Source of the DNA: Pilaira anomala
Taxonomy: Eukaryota; Mucoromycota; Mucoromycetes; Mucorales; Mucoraceae
Reading direction: 5' to 3'
DNA: 64,000 nucleotides
NCBI GenBank assembly: GCA_025716855.1
Contig: JAIXMQ010000003.1
Coordinates: 790,001 to 854,000, forward strand
Shown: piece by piece, positions 1-12,114 of the stretch
How positions within the stretch are numbered: position 1 is the stretch's first letter
Layout: every line of letters starts with the position of its first letter
The notes under the pieces: generated by a model
Databases searched by the model: none
Told to the model about the DNA's origin: nothing
What the model saw: only the letters and a program-made list of their open reading frames with translations
Position numbers and translations under genes: made by a program

Positions 1-72
1 GGGTATATATATATATATATATGTCAGTGCGCGTGTCTCTTTTTACATGATACTTTTTTTGTTTTTGTTTAC

Positions 73-1023
73 CTAATCCATCCACAGCAGTTTCAGGCCA
101 AAATATTAAATTGACAAATAACGAAACGAAATTTCCAATTAAAAGAGATAACCCAAACCTACTTGATAACCCAGTTGGTGTCTCAGTATAGCCTACACCC
201 AGCGTTAAAGTAAACAATTGAACGACCATAAACTGTAAAGAAAAAAAGTGAAGTTTTGGAAAGGACTGTCGTAACATTTGAGCAGCAAAGATACCCAAGA
301 GTAAGAATAAGCAGTTGATACCTACACCAGCACTTGAATCGGGATGAGATGCATTATAAGATGAAGCGGCAGCAACACCCGCTAAGCCATAGACGATGGC
401 AACGGCAGCACCTAATGAGGAAGTCAAAGTGGCGTCGAATTGAGCGCCCATGGTTCTTCCTGGATGACTAAATAGGCAACCCGAGCAGACTAAAAATGGT
501 GATTGACCCAAGGCTCGAGCTAGTGGATGAATTGTACTGAATAAGGTGGATATAAAGTAAGCGATACTACATTTTAAGATACGGCGAATGATGATACGAT
601 TTGGTAGTTTCTTTTGTAAGTAATGAATCCACTTTGTTGTTGGTGGTGGTGGTTGTGTTGTATCGTTCGGAGTTCTTCTTTTATTGGAAGGACAATATCT
701 GTCGGGTCGGATAGACGGCATGGGCTCAAATGAAATATCTTGATCGCTGCCATTGTTATTGTGTTCGGTTGAAGTACTAGAATCTTCTAAGATACTATGT
801 CGATCTGAGTCGCGTATATAGTCGGTTGGCTTGGTTGGGTTTGGATCAGATCCGTCGTCTACAGACATATCAAAGAAGCTAACACATAAATTGATTAGTA
901 AGGAAAAAAAAAAACGTCAAACGATAACTTCGTATTCTTTCTGCTGGTTTCTTACCCTTCTCTACCTTCTACATTGGTAGGTAATTCAGTCAATGGTACA
1001 CCAATTTCATCCTGATTACTCAT
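73..1023 (-). CDS. ArAE-type putative ER/plasma-membrane transporter, 6-TM N-terminal domain (3' part off window)
   Basis: Two exons are visible (1023..956 and 878..73); a donor (GTAAAC) at 72-71 shows that the gene continues past the left edge. The split codon across the first intron is GG|C, and the intron has a TACTAATC branch site. The start MSNQDEIGVP is the first ATG. After a polar head of about 100 residues come hydrophobic segments, with stretches such as FSTIHPLARALGQSPFL, HPGRTMGAQFDATL and a closing LIFWPETAVDGLG. This pattern matches the fungal putative ER transporter 6TM N-terminal family (PF10337), related to FUSC/aromatic acid exporters and Bre4. The family is thought to move organic anions or xenobiotics; the substrate here is unknown. 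RPT5 ends 214 bp upstream on the same strand. The C-terminal half cannot be seen. Confidence 0.8.
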
Positions 1024-1237
1024 GTCGCAAAAAGAAGAAGAATTATTTTTTTGGTTCTTGTGCGTTGGGATGGGTTTATATATGTTAAATTTATTGACTC
1101 TCCGACTCGAAAGTGGTTTATTTACATATTTGACAAGAAGGTATTTTTTCACTGATAAGAATTTTTTTATTCAAATGGTTTTTTTTCTGGGTGTATGTGT
1201 ATATGTATATATAAAAAGAAAAAAAAGAAGAAAGAAA

Positions 1238-2781
1238 TTAAGCGTAGTATTGCAAAGTCATCTTCTTCTTTGCTTGTACTTCTTGAATGGCTTCCATGAA
1301 ATCTTCATGAAGAATTTCTAAAGCGCCACGACGTAAAGCAAGCATACCGCTTTCAACACAAATAGCCTTACATTGAGCACCATTAAACTCATCACAACAT
1401 CTAGATAATTCCTCAAAGTTAACATCCTTACTGACATTCATCTTTCTTGAATGAATTTGAATGATACGAGCTCTTGCTTCTTCATTAGGTAATGGGAACT
1501 CAATTTTACGATCTAAACGACCTGATCTCAGTAAAGCAGGATCCAAAATATCGATACGATTAGTAGCAGCAATGACCTTAATACGATCATCTGAAGAGAA
1601 ACCATCCAATTGATTCAAGAGTTCCAACATGGTACGTTGAACTTCACGATCACCAGATTTCTCAGAATCGAAACGTTTTGTACCAATAGCATCTAATTCA
1701 TCAATAAAGATAATAGTAGGTGATTTCTCTTTAGCTAATTCGAATGCATCTCGTACTAATTTGGCGCCATCACCAATAAACATTTGAACGAGTTGAGGAC
1801 CGGCTAACTTGAGATAAGTAGAATTGGTTTGTGCAGCACATGCACGAGCCAATAAAGTTTTACCAGTACCGGGTGGACCGTACATCAAGACACCTTTAGG
1901 TGGTTTAATACCCAAGTTCTTGAATCGATCAGCATGTGTCATGGGTAAAACTACTGCTTCAACTAATTCTTCAATTTGTTTATCTAAACCACCAATATCG
2001 TTATAATCTTCTGTAGGCTTTTCGTCTACCTCCATAGCTTTTACTCGAGAATCGTATCTATTTTTCATATTTAGAATTTTTGCATATAAAAAAAAAAAAA
2101 CACTCTGTTCACTTACTCGGCAGGTAAAGTATCTAAAATCAAGAAACTATCTTTGTTGACACCAATAAGATCTCCAGGCTTTAAACTATCGGCATCAACT
2201 AAACCAATCAAGGGTAAGAAGATTGTCTACAAAGTAAAAAAAAAAAAAAAAAAGATTTAGCAATGTAGAAGTGATTAGGACATTTATTTGTATTTCTTAC
2301 TTGACGCGTGGAAGTCTTGATGACTGCACACTTTCCTTTTCTTTGAGAATTTAAATCAACATTAGCACCATCCTCTTCGTCTTCCTCTGGATCAACATCA
2401 AGTAACTGGAATGAATTAAATTAAAAACACGTAAAATAAAAAAAAATGAATTTTTAAAGAATTTACCTCTACAACGTTACCAACAAGGTAAGGAAGTTGT
2501 TTATTCATCTTGATCTTTTCCTTATTATCCTTAATTCTTTCCTTCATAGAAGCTTGTTCATGTTGAAGTCTAACAATTTCAGATTTCATAACCTAAGTAA
2601 TGTGTTGATAAAAAGGCAATTATATAAAACATGAAATAGATTTATTTACCTTGATATCGTTCTCTAATAATCTAGTTCTGTTGTTTACTTCTTCAGGAGC
2701 TAAACGAAGAATTTCTTGTCCAATATCGTCTTCCTCTGGTGCTTGGTTATCCCAAAGTGATTTATCTTCTAAAGTGGCCAT
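1238..2781 (-). CDS. RPT5: 26S proteasome regulatory ATPase subunit Rpt5 (PSMC3/6A)
   Basis: Five exons: 2781..2650, 2592..2467, 2405..2301, 2226..2117 and 2057..1238, giving 430 aa, close to yeast Rpt5 (434). It is one of six AAA+ ATPases of the 19S base, which unfold ubiquitinated substrates and open the 20S gate. Visible: an N-terminal coiled-coil/OB region, the linker [16 protein letters not shown] with its codon split across the last intron, Walker A GPPGTGKT near residue 218, Walker B with DELD near 277, and the sensor segment VIAATNRID. The C-terminus is QYYA, the HbYX-type tail of Rpt5 that docks into the 20S alpha ring; this tail separates Rpt5 from the other Rpts. I see no canonical proteasome-associated control element (GGTGGCAAA) in the 320 bp upstream. 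Confidence 0.97.
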
Positions 2782-3101
2782 TATATATTTATAATTTGTA
2801 TTGAAAAAGAGAAGAAGAAAAAAAAAAAGCTTTCCTTCTTTCTTCTTTGAGGGACAAAATGAATACGTAATGGGTATTTAATGTCCGCGCATTTTGGTTT
2901 TGTGTTGAGAATTAGAAAAGTTTATTTTTTGTAATATATAAATAAGAAGGGGAATAAAGAAAACCATCAAAGGTGTAGTTGAATACTAATATAAAACAAA
3001 AAAGAAAGAAAGAGGAAATATATAATAAGAGAGAAGAAGGGCATGTTGAATACAATTATACAAAAAAAAAAAAAGGTGTGTAGTATATGGATAAATAAAA
3101 T
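2782..3101. other. Intergenic stretch, RPT5 promoter and MTHFR 3' region
   Basis: This 320-base AT-rich gap lies between the RPT5 start and the MTHFR stop, both on the minus strand. It has A-rich runs and a GA-rich stretch around 3000-3040. I see no further gene. Confidence 0.6.
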
Positions 3102-5117
<2,016 letters not shown>

Positions 5118-6803
5118 AATATATAAAAATAAAATAAACGGGGTATCAAAAAAGTATATAAGAGAAAAAGAAGAAGAAGAGAGAGAGAAAAGGAAATTGA
5201 CCAGATACTAAGCTATATATGTGCGCGCTTAAAGAATTGTGTACAACTGATTAAGTCTATGTGCGTATTGTATTATGTGTGTGTGTGTGTGTGTGTGTGT
5301 GTTCATTCCTTGAACGATTGTGACTTCCAATCTGCTTTTGATCATCTTGATCTTTTTCTCTATTATTTTTTTAAAATAGAAAAATACAAGTAGAATGAAA
5401 AGAGTAGCTTAAGAGTGAATAAGTTTACGAGAATAACAGAAAAGGGAAATTGAGGGAATAACAAGGTAAATTGATTGAAAAAAAAAGGTATTCCGTTGCG
5501 TTGTTATACTAAAAAAAAAAAGTTCATTGAAAGGGATAATCATCTCATCTTGGCTCTTATTGGATTGGTTCAAACACAATTTGCAACATTACATTAGCCA
5601 ATCAAACTCATTCAAAAATGCTATCTCAATCTATTTTGCCTTTTTTTTTTTTATGCTGTCAAAACAGAAATGTAAGTTGTTTCTACAAAGTCAATTAATA
5701 ATAACTAGGTTTTTTTAATATAAAAAAATTATAGAAACTAGTATTATTCAACAATGGTAACCATAGAAACCTGTTTTTTTTTTTTAAAAAAAAAGGGCAT
5801 TAATTTCAATAAAAAACTTTACTGTGTAACTTCTTTTGATAAAAACTTATTCACAGCCAATCAACATCTGGCATGAATTTCTTGGTTGGGTTACGTGCTA
5901 CACGTAAGATCTTGGGCCATGAGATCAAACCTTAATTTTGGACTCTGGACTAAACTATTATACGTGGCAAAGAGTGGATGGTTGAAATATTCCCTCAATA
6001 TTTTTTTTTTTATGAACTGATTGTTTTTAAAAATAAATGTAATGTACACAATTCTTGGGTTGTGCGACGAACTGGTATATAAAAATATTTTGACAGGATT
6101 GTGTATCATTTAATCTTTCTCTCTCTCTCTCTTTCATATATTTGATTTCACCTTTTTTTGAAGTGTAGTTACTATTATATGTTACTTGGAATAGAATTAT
6201 TATTTACGGTCACTGGAAAAAAAGGTGTCTGTTACTCATATAAACTAGTAACCGGGTTATTGGTGCAACCTGTACAAAATTAAGGGACCTAAAAAAATAA
6301 AAAATAACTTTTCTAGTTTTTTTTTAATTTTACTTATCTATTCGAATTTTGACGTGAGTCGTGTTACCTATTTCTTATAAAACAATGGAATTAAATAAAT
6401 TAACTGAAAGAAATGGTAGAATCTTACATTCTTTTTCTGATAAAAAAGTTCATCGAATTAACTACCAAGAAACATTTCCCTCTCACATCTATTTCGGTTG
6501 CTGTATCCCAGAAGTAGATAATTTTGAAAAGAAGTATAACTATAGTTTTTAAAATCCACATATATATATATATATATAAAGAGTACAATGTTAAATGCAA
6601 CAACTATTTTAATAGAAAGAATCGGGATGTTAGATTGAGAAGTTACTTAATTAATTTCCAGAAGATCAAAATTTTCTTTGCCTCTCCCTTCTCAAAAGAA
6701 ATTTTTTTTTTTTATTATTATAAAAAAAGAAATGTGTGTATGTATTACAATTCTTCTCCTATATGTATAATTATTTAGCTAAGCGGGAAATATAATAATC
6801 CCT
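5118..6803. other. Intergenic: MTHFR promoter and URC4 3' region
   Basis: This is 1.7 kb of AT-rich sequence with a (TG)n microsatellite at 5276-5302, CT repeats near 6116-6132 and many A/T runs. The only open stretch of note is a 55-codon ATG frame at 6385-6552. It has no recognisable family, and I do not call it a gene. Confidence 0.6.
5276..5302. repeat. (TG)n microsatellite
   Basis: An uninterrupted TG dinucleotide run of about 27 bases, upstream of the MTHFR start codon. Confidence 0.95.
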
Positions 6804-7341
6804 TTAGTATATTACTCCTCTTTCATTCTAATGATACAAAAAATAAAAATAATGTGAATAAACATGGTATCATTGTTAATTAACACAAACTTACCTTGAC
6901 TACAATAGGTGGTTGTTGCGTATTTGGACGAGAGATCTCGGCAAGTTCTCTTCCAGCCTATATAAACAAAATAAATGATTAATATATGTACATTTATTTA
7001 AATCATTAAGGAGGCTACTACTTACGCTAGTTGTTCCACCTTCAATTAATTGAGTTAAAGATAAAGTTTTCTTACTTAGTTTCATAGTTGAACGCACGCG
7101 TTCAGCTACAAGATCAAGATAAGCAATGGTAAGCGCACGCCATTCTACAATTACAGGATCCGACATTTCAAACATTGGAATCATTTCTATTTTAGGCTGG
7201 CCAGGTATAAGTGAATTTTGACGATAGTTTGAGATACCTCTTTCATAATCTACTTTTTTTAAAGTGATAAATCCGCTATCAATAAGTAAACCACCTAATA
7301 AAAGTACATGTTAAGGAGAATGATCTATATAAAAGGAGAAG

Positions 7342-7382
<41 letters not shown>

Positions 7383-7952
7383 ATTTGAATAACAAGGAAG
7401 GGGTGTCAATTGTTCAGTACCTTCAATGATAGCTCCCATTAATTTTTCCATTGGCTCAATTAATGAGTAAACTAACCATTGAGATAATTTATGAAAAGGT
7501 ACAAATTGTTTATCACCCAAGGAAGGACAAAGCCAGACATCACCCAAACCAAGAGTACCACCTTTTGATTTTTCTTGGCTCACTGTCCACAGTTCACCAA
7601 TTTCATATACAACAGGCCAAAGGGTCTCTAAATGAATTAAGGGTCCTTTCCTTGTTTTGATTGTGGTGGGATGAGACAAGAGATAATCTAAAAATAATAA
7701 TATAATGTTGATGTTTAAATATAAAAAAATTCTGTTTCTTTTCTTTCTCCTTAAAAATATGTATATAATTCCTACCCATCATGTTTCCAGGACGAGGAAC
7801 ATGTCCTTGTTCTCCACCAAAGTAGTCTGGTCTATCTTGTAAAACTTTTGAAAGATGCTTTAATAATTCAAATCTCTTTTCTAAACCTTCTAATGATTGT
7901 GTTTTAAATCTTGATAGTAAAGTATCTAAAGATAATTTTGACAATGCATCCG

Positions 7953-8026
<74 letters not shown>

Positions 8027-8585
8027 ATAGTTAAACTCAATATAAAAATTGTTTGTTATATTAACAAATGCTTATAAGCATTTCTCTTTTACCATCTACA
8101 CGGTGAGATTGAGTTGAGTTACTAGAAAATAAACCAGATTGAAACATTTCTAAAACAGCGATAGCGACTCCTTCTCTTCTTTTGTAAACACGATCTGAGA
8201 TGGTTTCTCGATAAGACCATTTGGATTGCTGTCCGGGATCAAAATCTAATAAGACAGCAACGACCATTAAATCCAAGACTCTTCTTGTTTTTTCAGTAGA
8301 ATCAATATTAAGCCAAGATTGAATCATGTTCTGGATTCGAGGTTTACCACCTACATCAAAATGTCTCCATCGTCCATGTGAAGGTATCTTTGATATATCA
8401 TCATAATCTCTTTTAATAAAGGAAACCACGAATTGAGCCATATCTTGTAATTTAGTTTGATCAATATCAAAATGTTGTAATTTGTTCTTGACAGCTGCTT
8501 CTTGAACCTTGAAACATCTTTCTCGGACCGCACGCAGGCTTGAAAGATATTCAATATCACCACTATTACTAAAAATAGGCACCAT
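6804..8585 (-). CDS. URC4: Uracil catabolism protein 4 (DUF1688 family)
   Basis: Six exons: 8585..8093, 7952..7776, 7687..7382, 7294..7026, 6957..6895 and a 24-nt terminal exon 6827..6804, giving 443 aa, which fits the family. The start is the only in-frame ATG (MVPIFSNSGDIEYL); the TTG one codon upstream is not needed. Family hallmarks: EYLSSLRAVRERC near the N-terminus, GRWRHFDVGG, the LDLMVVAVLLDFDPG core, FRVDAD-like HRVDADAL formed across the second junction, RPGNMMDYLLSH across the third, and LIEGGTTSAGRE near the end. DUF1688 is Urc4/Urg3, required in the fungal URC pathway that takes nitrogen from uracil. Its exact reaction has not been settled. Two introns hold extreme homopolymers, a 37-base and a 69-base A/T run. 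An isochorismatase-family gene lies divergently upstream. Confidence 0.92.
7343..7379. repeat. Poly(T) tract in URC4 intron 3, abutting the donor
   Basis: A run of about 37 T on the plus strand lies directly beside the intron donor. On the gene strand the intron therefore begins GT followed by about 37 A. Confidence 0.95.
7955..8023. repeat. Poly(A) tract of 69 bases in URC4 intron 1, abutting the acceptor
   Basis: An uninterrupted A run on the plus strand is read as T69 on the gene strand. It forms the whole polypyrimidine tract immediately before the acceptor AG at 7954-7953. Confidence 0.95.
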
Positions 8586-8639
8586 CAATTTTTTTGCTAT
8601 TTTTTTATTCAGTTTAATGGGTAAGTTAGAAAAAGAAAG

Positions 8640-8674
<35 letters not shown>

Positions 8675-9064
8675 GAAGAAGATGGTGAATAAAAAATTAT
8701 CGAAATAAATAAGATCAAAATTCAAGGAGTTCGCGCTGTTATGCCAAGTCTCGATCTACATTTTTTTTTTCTTTTTTACAACACCTCAATGGTTTAAGTA
8801 TAGAGAAATTATTTTGAAAATGGCCATTTTTTTTTTTCACAAAAAAAAAAAGGTGTTATATCAGCTGTTATTAAATGGCAAAAAAAAAAAAAAAGTCTGT
8901 GCTGTAGCATAGAATTACGTAGAGATGAAAAAAAAAAAAGCTTCTTTATGTCTTTGTAATGATTCTTCTTTAATAAACCCCTTTCAGAAAAAAAATAGAT
9001 CTACACATTTTATCCTTCTAGAACCATGAACAAATAATTAAAAGAACCGTGTGTGTGTGAACTA

Positions 9065-9095
<31 letters not shown>

Positions 9096-10196
9096 GTTGG
9101 CAAAGTTTTATAGATCAAGTTATAAAAAAAAACACGATAAAAACTATCAATCCCTCAATTCCCTTGAAGTTGTCATAACGATTAATTTATCTACCGAATT
9201 CTGATTTTTATGCATACTTAGGTCTTATTCAGTTTTTTGCATGGCCCTTTTTTTCTCATTCGAGGTGAGTAAAGCAACTTGATGCAGCATTATTCCGATC
9301 ATAAAAAGATGTGTGTATGTATTTTTATTCGTTCTGTTTTTATAAATACAAGAGATAATATGAGTTCCTTTTCTCTTTTTTTTTTCGTATATTTATTATT
9401 TGATAAGTGAGAGTGAAAAAAGGTTAACTTATATAGCTGGGATGTGTCAAAATTATAGGTACATAAAATGTACCATCCCTATACCGGGTGTATACAGTGC
9501 TTATAGGGTCTCTATTCGCAGGAAAGAAAAAAGTCGATTTACAGACAGAAAAAACTGGAAAAAAGTGAGGAGTTCAACATAATTGAATACCTACTACAAC
9601 AGTTTCATATCTAACTGATTACGCCAAAAGAAAATTTTCTTTAAATCAAGAAAAACAGTTTATACAGAGATGCTTTTTTTTTTTTCATCTTCATTTCTTT
9701 TCCCCTACTTAATTATATTTAAGAAGAATAATTGTATTCTTTTTGATCTAACGCCTAAAACCTATGTGTGTTCGGGAAAATTCTTCTCAAATGATAGATA
9801 TGTGTATTTTTTTTTGGAAAGACAGGAACGCGTGATAGATTCCTAGATTCTCTACTCTGTAATTTTGCGGGGTAACTTAACACAATTCACACGCGTAGAC
9901 ATATCTGTATATTTTAACATAAAAATTATCTTACGACTATCCGAGGATGATTCACAGATATTCAGAAAAAAAAACATTGTAATATACACCTGACTTATAA
10001 AGTGTGAGAAGAGTTTGATTTCATAGGTTCAAAGCTGACAAAGCAATTGATTTTATGTTTCAATCCAGAAACTTTTGTCGTGTCCCAAGTCGCATAATAG
10101 TTGGCAAAGATTGGCTTTTTTTTTTTTCACACATAAAATAAATTCCCACCAAAAAAAAAAGAAGTTACTTTATTCTTTAACTTTTTATATAACACC
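8586..10196. other. Divergent intergenic region URC4/isochorismatase
   Basis: This 1.6-kb promoter region lies between the divergent URC4 and hydrolase genes. It has many A or T runs (for example 8640-8664 and 9070-9095). No RNA gene or ORF with family resemblance was found; the 60-codon frame at 9400-9582 has no ATG at its start and no recognisable product. Confidence 0.6.
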
Positions 10197-11069
10197 ATGT
10201 CTATTAAAAAGATTACCAAGTTAGCACCCAAGACTACTGCTTTATTCATTTGTGATGTTCAAGAACGTTTCAAGGGACTTATTTGGCAATATCCTTCTGT
10301 TATCTCAGTTGCTGGAAAAATGGTAAGAACTTGATAAAAGCAAACGTGTTTTGATAAAATTCTAACCGTGTTTCTTTTTTTTTTTAGATTAAAGCAAGTA
10401 AGATTTTAGATATTCCAGTTGTTGTCACTGAACAATACCCTAAAGGTAGGTAGAATGGAAGAATATGATTAGATTGTAAATTTTACTGATTTCTCACGAT
10501 ATTTAATAGCTTTTGGTCCAACTGTCGCTGAATTGGATGTTTCTGAAGCAGCTATTTCCCTGTCCAAAACCAAGTTCAGTATGTATTTACCTGAAGTTGT
10601 TGAAGTTTTAAAGAAGAATGAGACTAAATCAATTTTGTTGCTGGGTATTGAAGTAAGATTAAGAGAGATCAAATTCTTAAATAGTAAACTAATATGTATA
10701 TTTTATATATGTAGAGTCACGTTTGTGTACTTCAAACTGCCCTTGAATTACTTGAACATGATTATGATGTTCATGTCATTGCAGATGGTGTTTCCTCTCA
10801 AAATTATCCCGAGATTGACATTGCTATTGCTGTAAGTGGGTCATATAACTAAAATAGAGAGATACAATTGTACTTAGATTATTTAAAAAAAAATGTAGCG
10901 TATGAAATCAGCTGGTGCAACTATCACTACTTCAGAATCTGTTCTTTTCCAATTAGTACATGATGCTAAGCACGAAAAGTTCAAGAGCATTAGTGGATTG
11001 ATCAAAGAATACTCTGAAGCTACAAAAGTAAACAAAATTTTGCAAAGAAACTTTGGTGCTAATTTGTAA
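10197..11069 (+). CDS. Isochorismatase-domain hydrolase (ISOC1/ISOC2-like)
   Basis: Five exons: 10197..10322, 10388..10445, 10510..10652, 10715..10831 and 10899..11069, giving 204 aa. The cysteine-hydrolase catalytic triad is in place: Asp20 in FICDVQERF, the Lys in SKTKFSMY (about 87) and Cys113 in [24 protein letters not shown] and [12 protein letters not shown] match the ISOC2/MAR1 subgroup. The family hydrolyses amides or vinyl ethers, but the substrate of the ISOC subgroup is unknown. No clear targeting peptide is seen. It is divergent from URC4, and some isochorismatase relatives (bacterial RutB) act in uracil breakdown, so a link is possible; this is inference only. All junctions keep frame and use GT-AG. 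Confidence 0.93.
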
Positions 11070-11089
11070 AATAAATAAATAAATAGTTC

Positions 11090-11120
<31 letters not shown>

Positions 11121-11127
11121 TTTGATG

Positions 11128-11899
11128 TTATGATTCAAAACTCTTTTCCCAGAAACCATTGCCCTTTACTTGAGAAACTGTAGTGTCATTCTTGGATTTT
11201 AAAGAACGGATCGCAGCTTTAAATCCTGGGTATAATTGAGCAATATTCATTTTCCACCAAGTACGGTTGTATTCCATTTGACGACCATAAGCCTTATTTA
11301 AAAAGTCCTTGTAGAATACTGATAAGGCTTCTGCTGTCACTTCTTCACCCTTTTCTATTACTACACATATATATATACAAAAAAAATTCCCTCGTCATCA
11401 GTTCCTTTCTCTTTGCAGGAATATATATCGTTTCTAACTTGATACTTACACTGTGCTTCATAATCTGCTTTTGCTTTTACAAATAATGTATTATTATGGT
11501 GCCAAAATTCTTCGTTGAATTGATCTACTTTAATACAAGATTCTCTCCATTCCTTTTCTTCTGCAGATTCATTAGGTGGTATATAATATTTAACAGGTCG
11601 AAGGTTGGAAATAGGGTCTGGTGTGCCAATCATATCTGCTGCAACTGGTTTAGATAAATTCTCATTCCATTTCGTTTTTTCTAAAAAAAGTAGGATGAGT
11701 TAGTTTCTTTTTTGTTGCTGAGAGTTTGTTGTAAAAGATATATATATATATACTTTTAAGTGGAGAAGTTGCCATAGTACGCTTACAATTATGCAAACAT
11801 AATTGTCTTATCGAATTCTATCCAATAATAGGTTAAAATTCTATTTTTCTTTCTCTTTTTCCAGTTCTTAATATATCTTACTCTAAGCATGGTAGACAT
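11128..11899 (-). CDS. COA8: Cytochrome c oxidase assembly factor 8 (COA8/APOPT1 family), mitochondrial
   Basis: Four exons: 11899..11882, 11817..11754, 11680..11450 and 11360..11128, giving 181 aa. The conserved core ADMIGTPDPISNLRPVKYY, NESAEEKEWRE and FNEEFWHHNN is the APOPT/COA8 signature. The first 18-nt exon joined to exon 2 gives an Arg/Lys-rich start (MSTMLRNSIRQLCLHNCKR) that suits a mitochondrial presequence, which supports the small first exon. A second in-frame ATG lies three codons downstream. In animals COA8 promotes or protects complex IV assembly under oxidative stress, in the matrix. The later part (SVFYKDFLNKAYGRQMEYN, PGFKAAIRSL) follows the family. The gene is head-to-head with MMS19 at 215 bp. 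Confidence 0.9.
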
Positions 11900-12114
11900 G
11901 GTAAAACTGTCAAAAAAAGGGTTAATATATGAACAATAGAAATAAAGAAAGAAAAAAAAAAAAAAGATAACCAGGGATACTTGATTTTATATCAAGTCAC
12001 TTTTGGGGGTTTGCACTCCGTTCAAAGTTTATATCTGCCTATTCATCTAGTTTTTTCGTAACATCTTTTTCTTCTTTTTTCTTTTTTTGTATAAAAAAAA
12101 AAGATAAAGAGAAT
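11900..12114. promoter_or_regulatory. Shared divergent promoter, COA8 / MMS19
   Basis: These 215 bp separate the ATGs of two divergent genes, so any promoter elements must be shared or overlap. It contains A-rich and T-rich tracts on opposite sides. No specific factor site was identified. Confidence 0.6.

Noticed and set aside
2782..2900. Proteasome-associated control element upstream of RPT5
   Set aside because: Looked for GGTGGCAAA on both strands and did not find it.
6385..6552. 55-codon ATG frame (MELNKLTERNGRIL...)
   Set aside because: Reads like coding sequence for a short way, but has no family, no supporting introns and lies within a 3'/promoter gap.
8586..8588. TTG as start of URC4
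   Set aside because: An ATG follows directly and the family does not need the extra residue.
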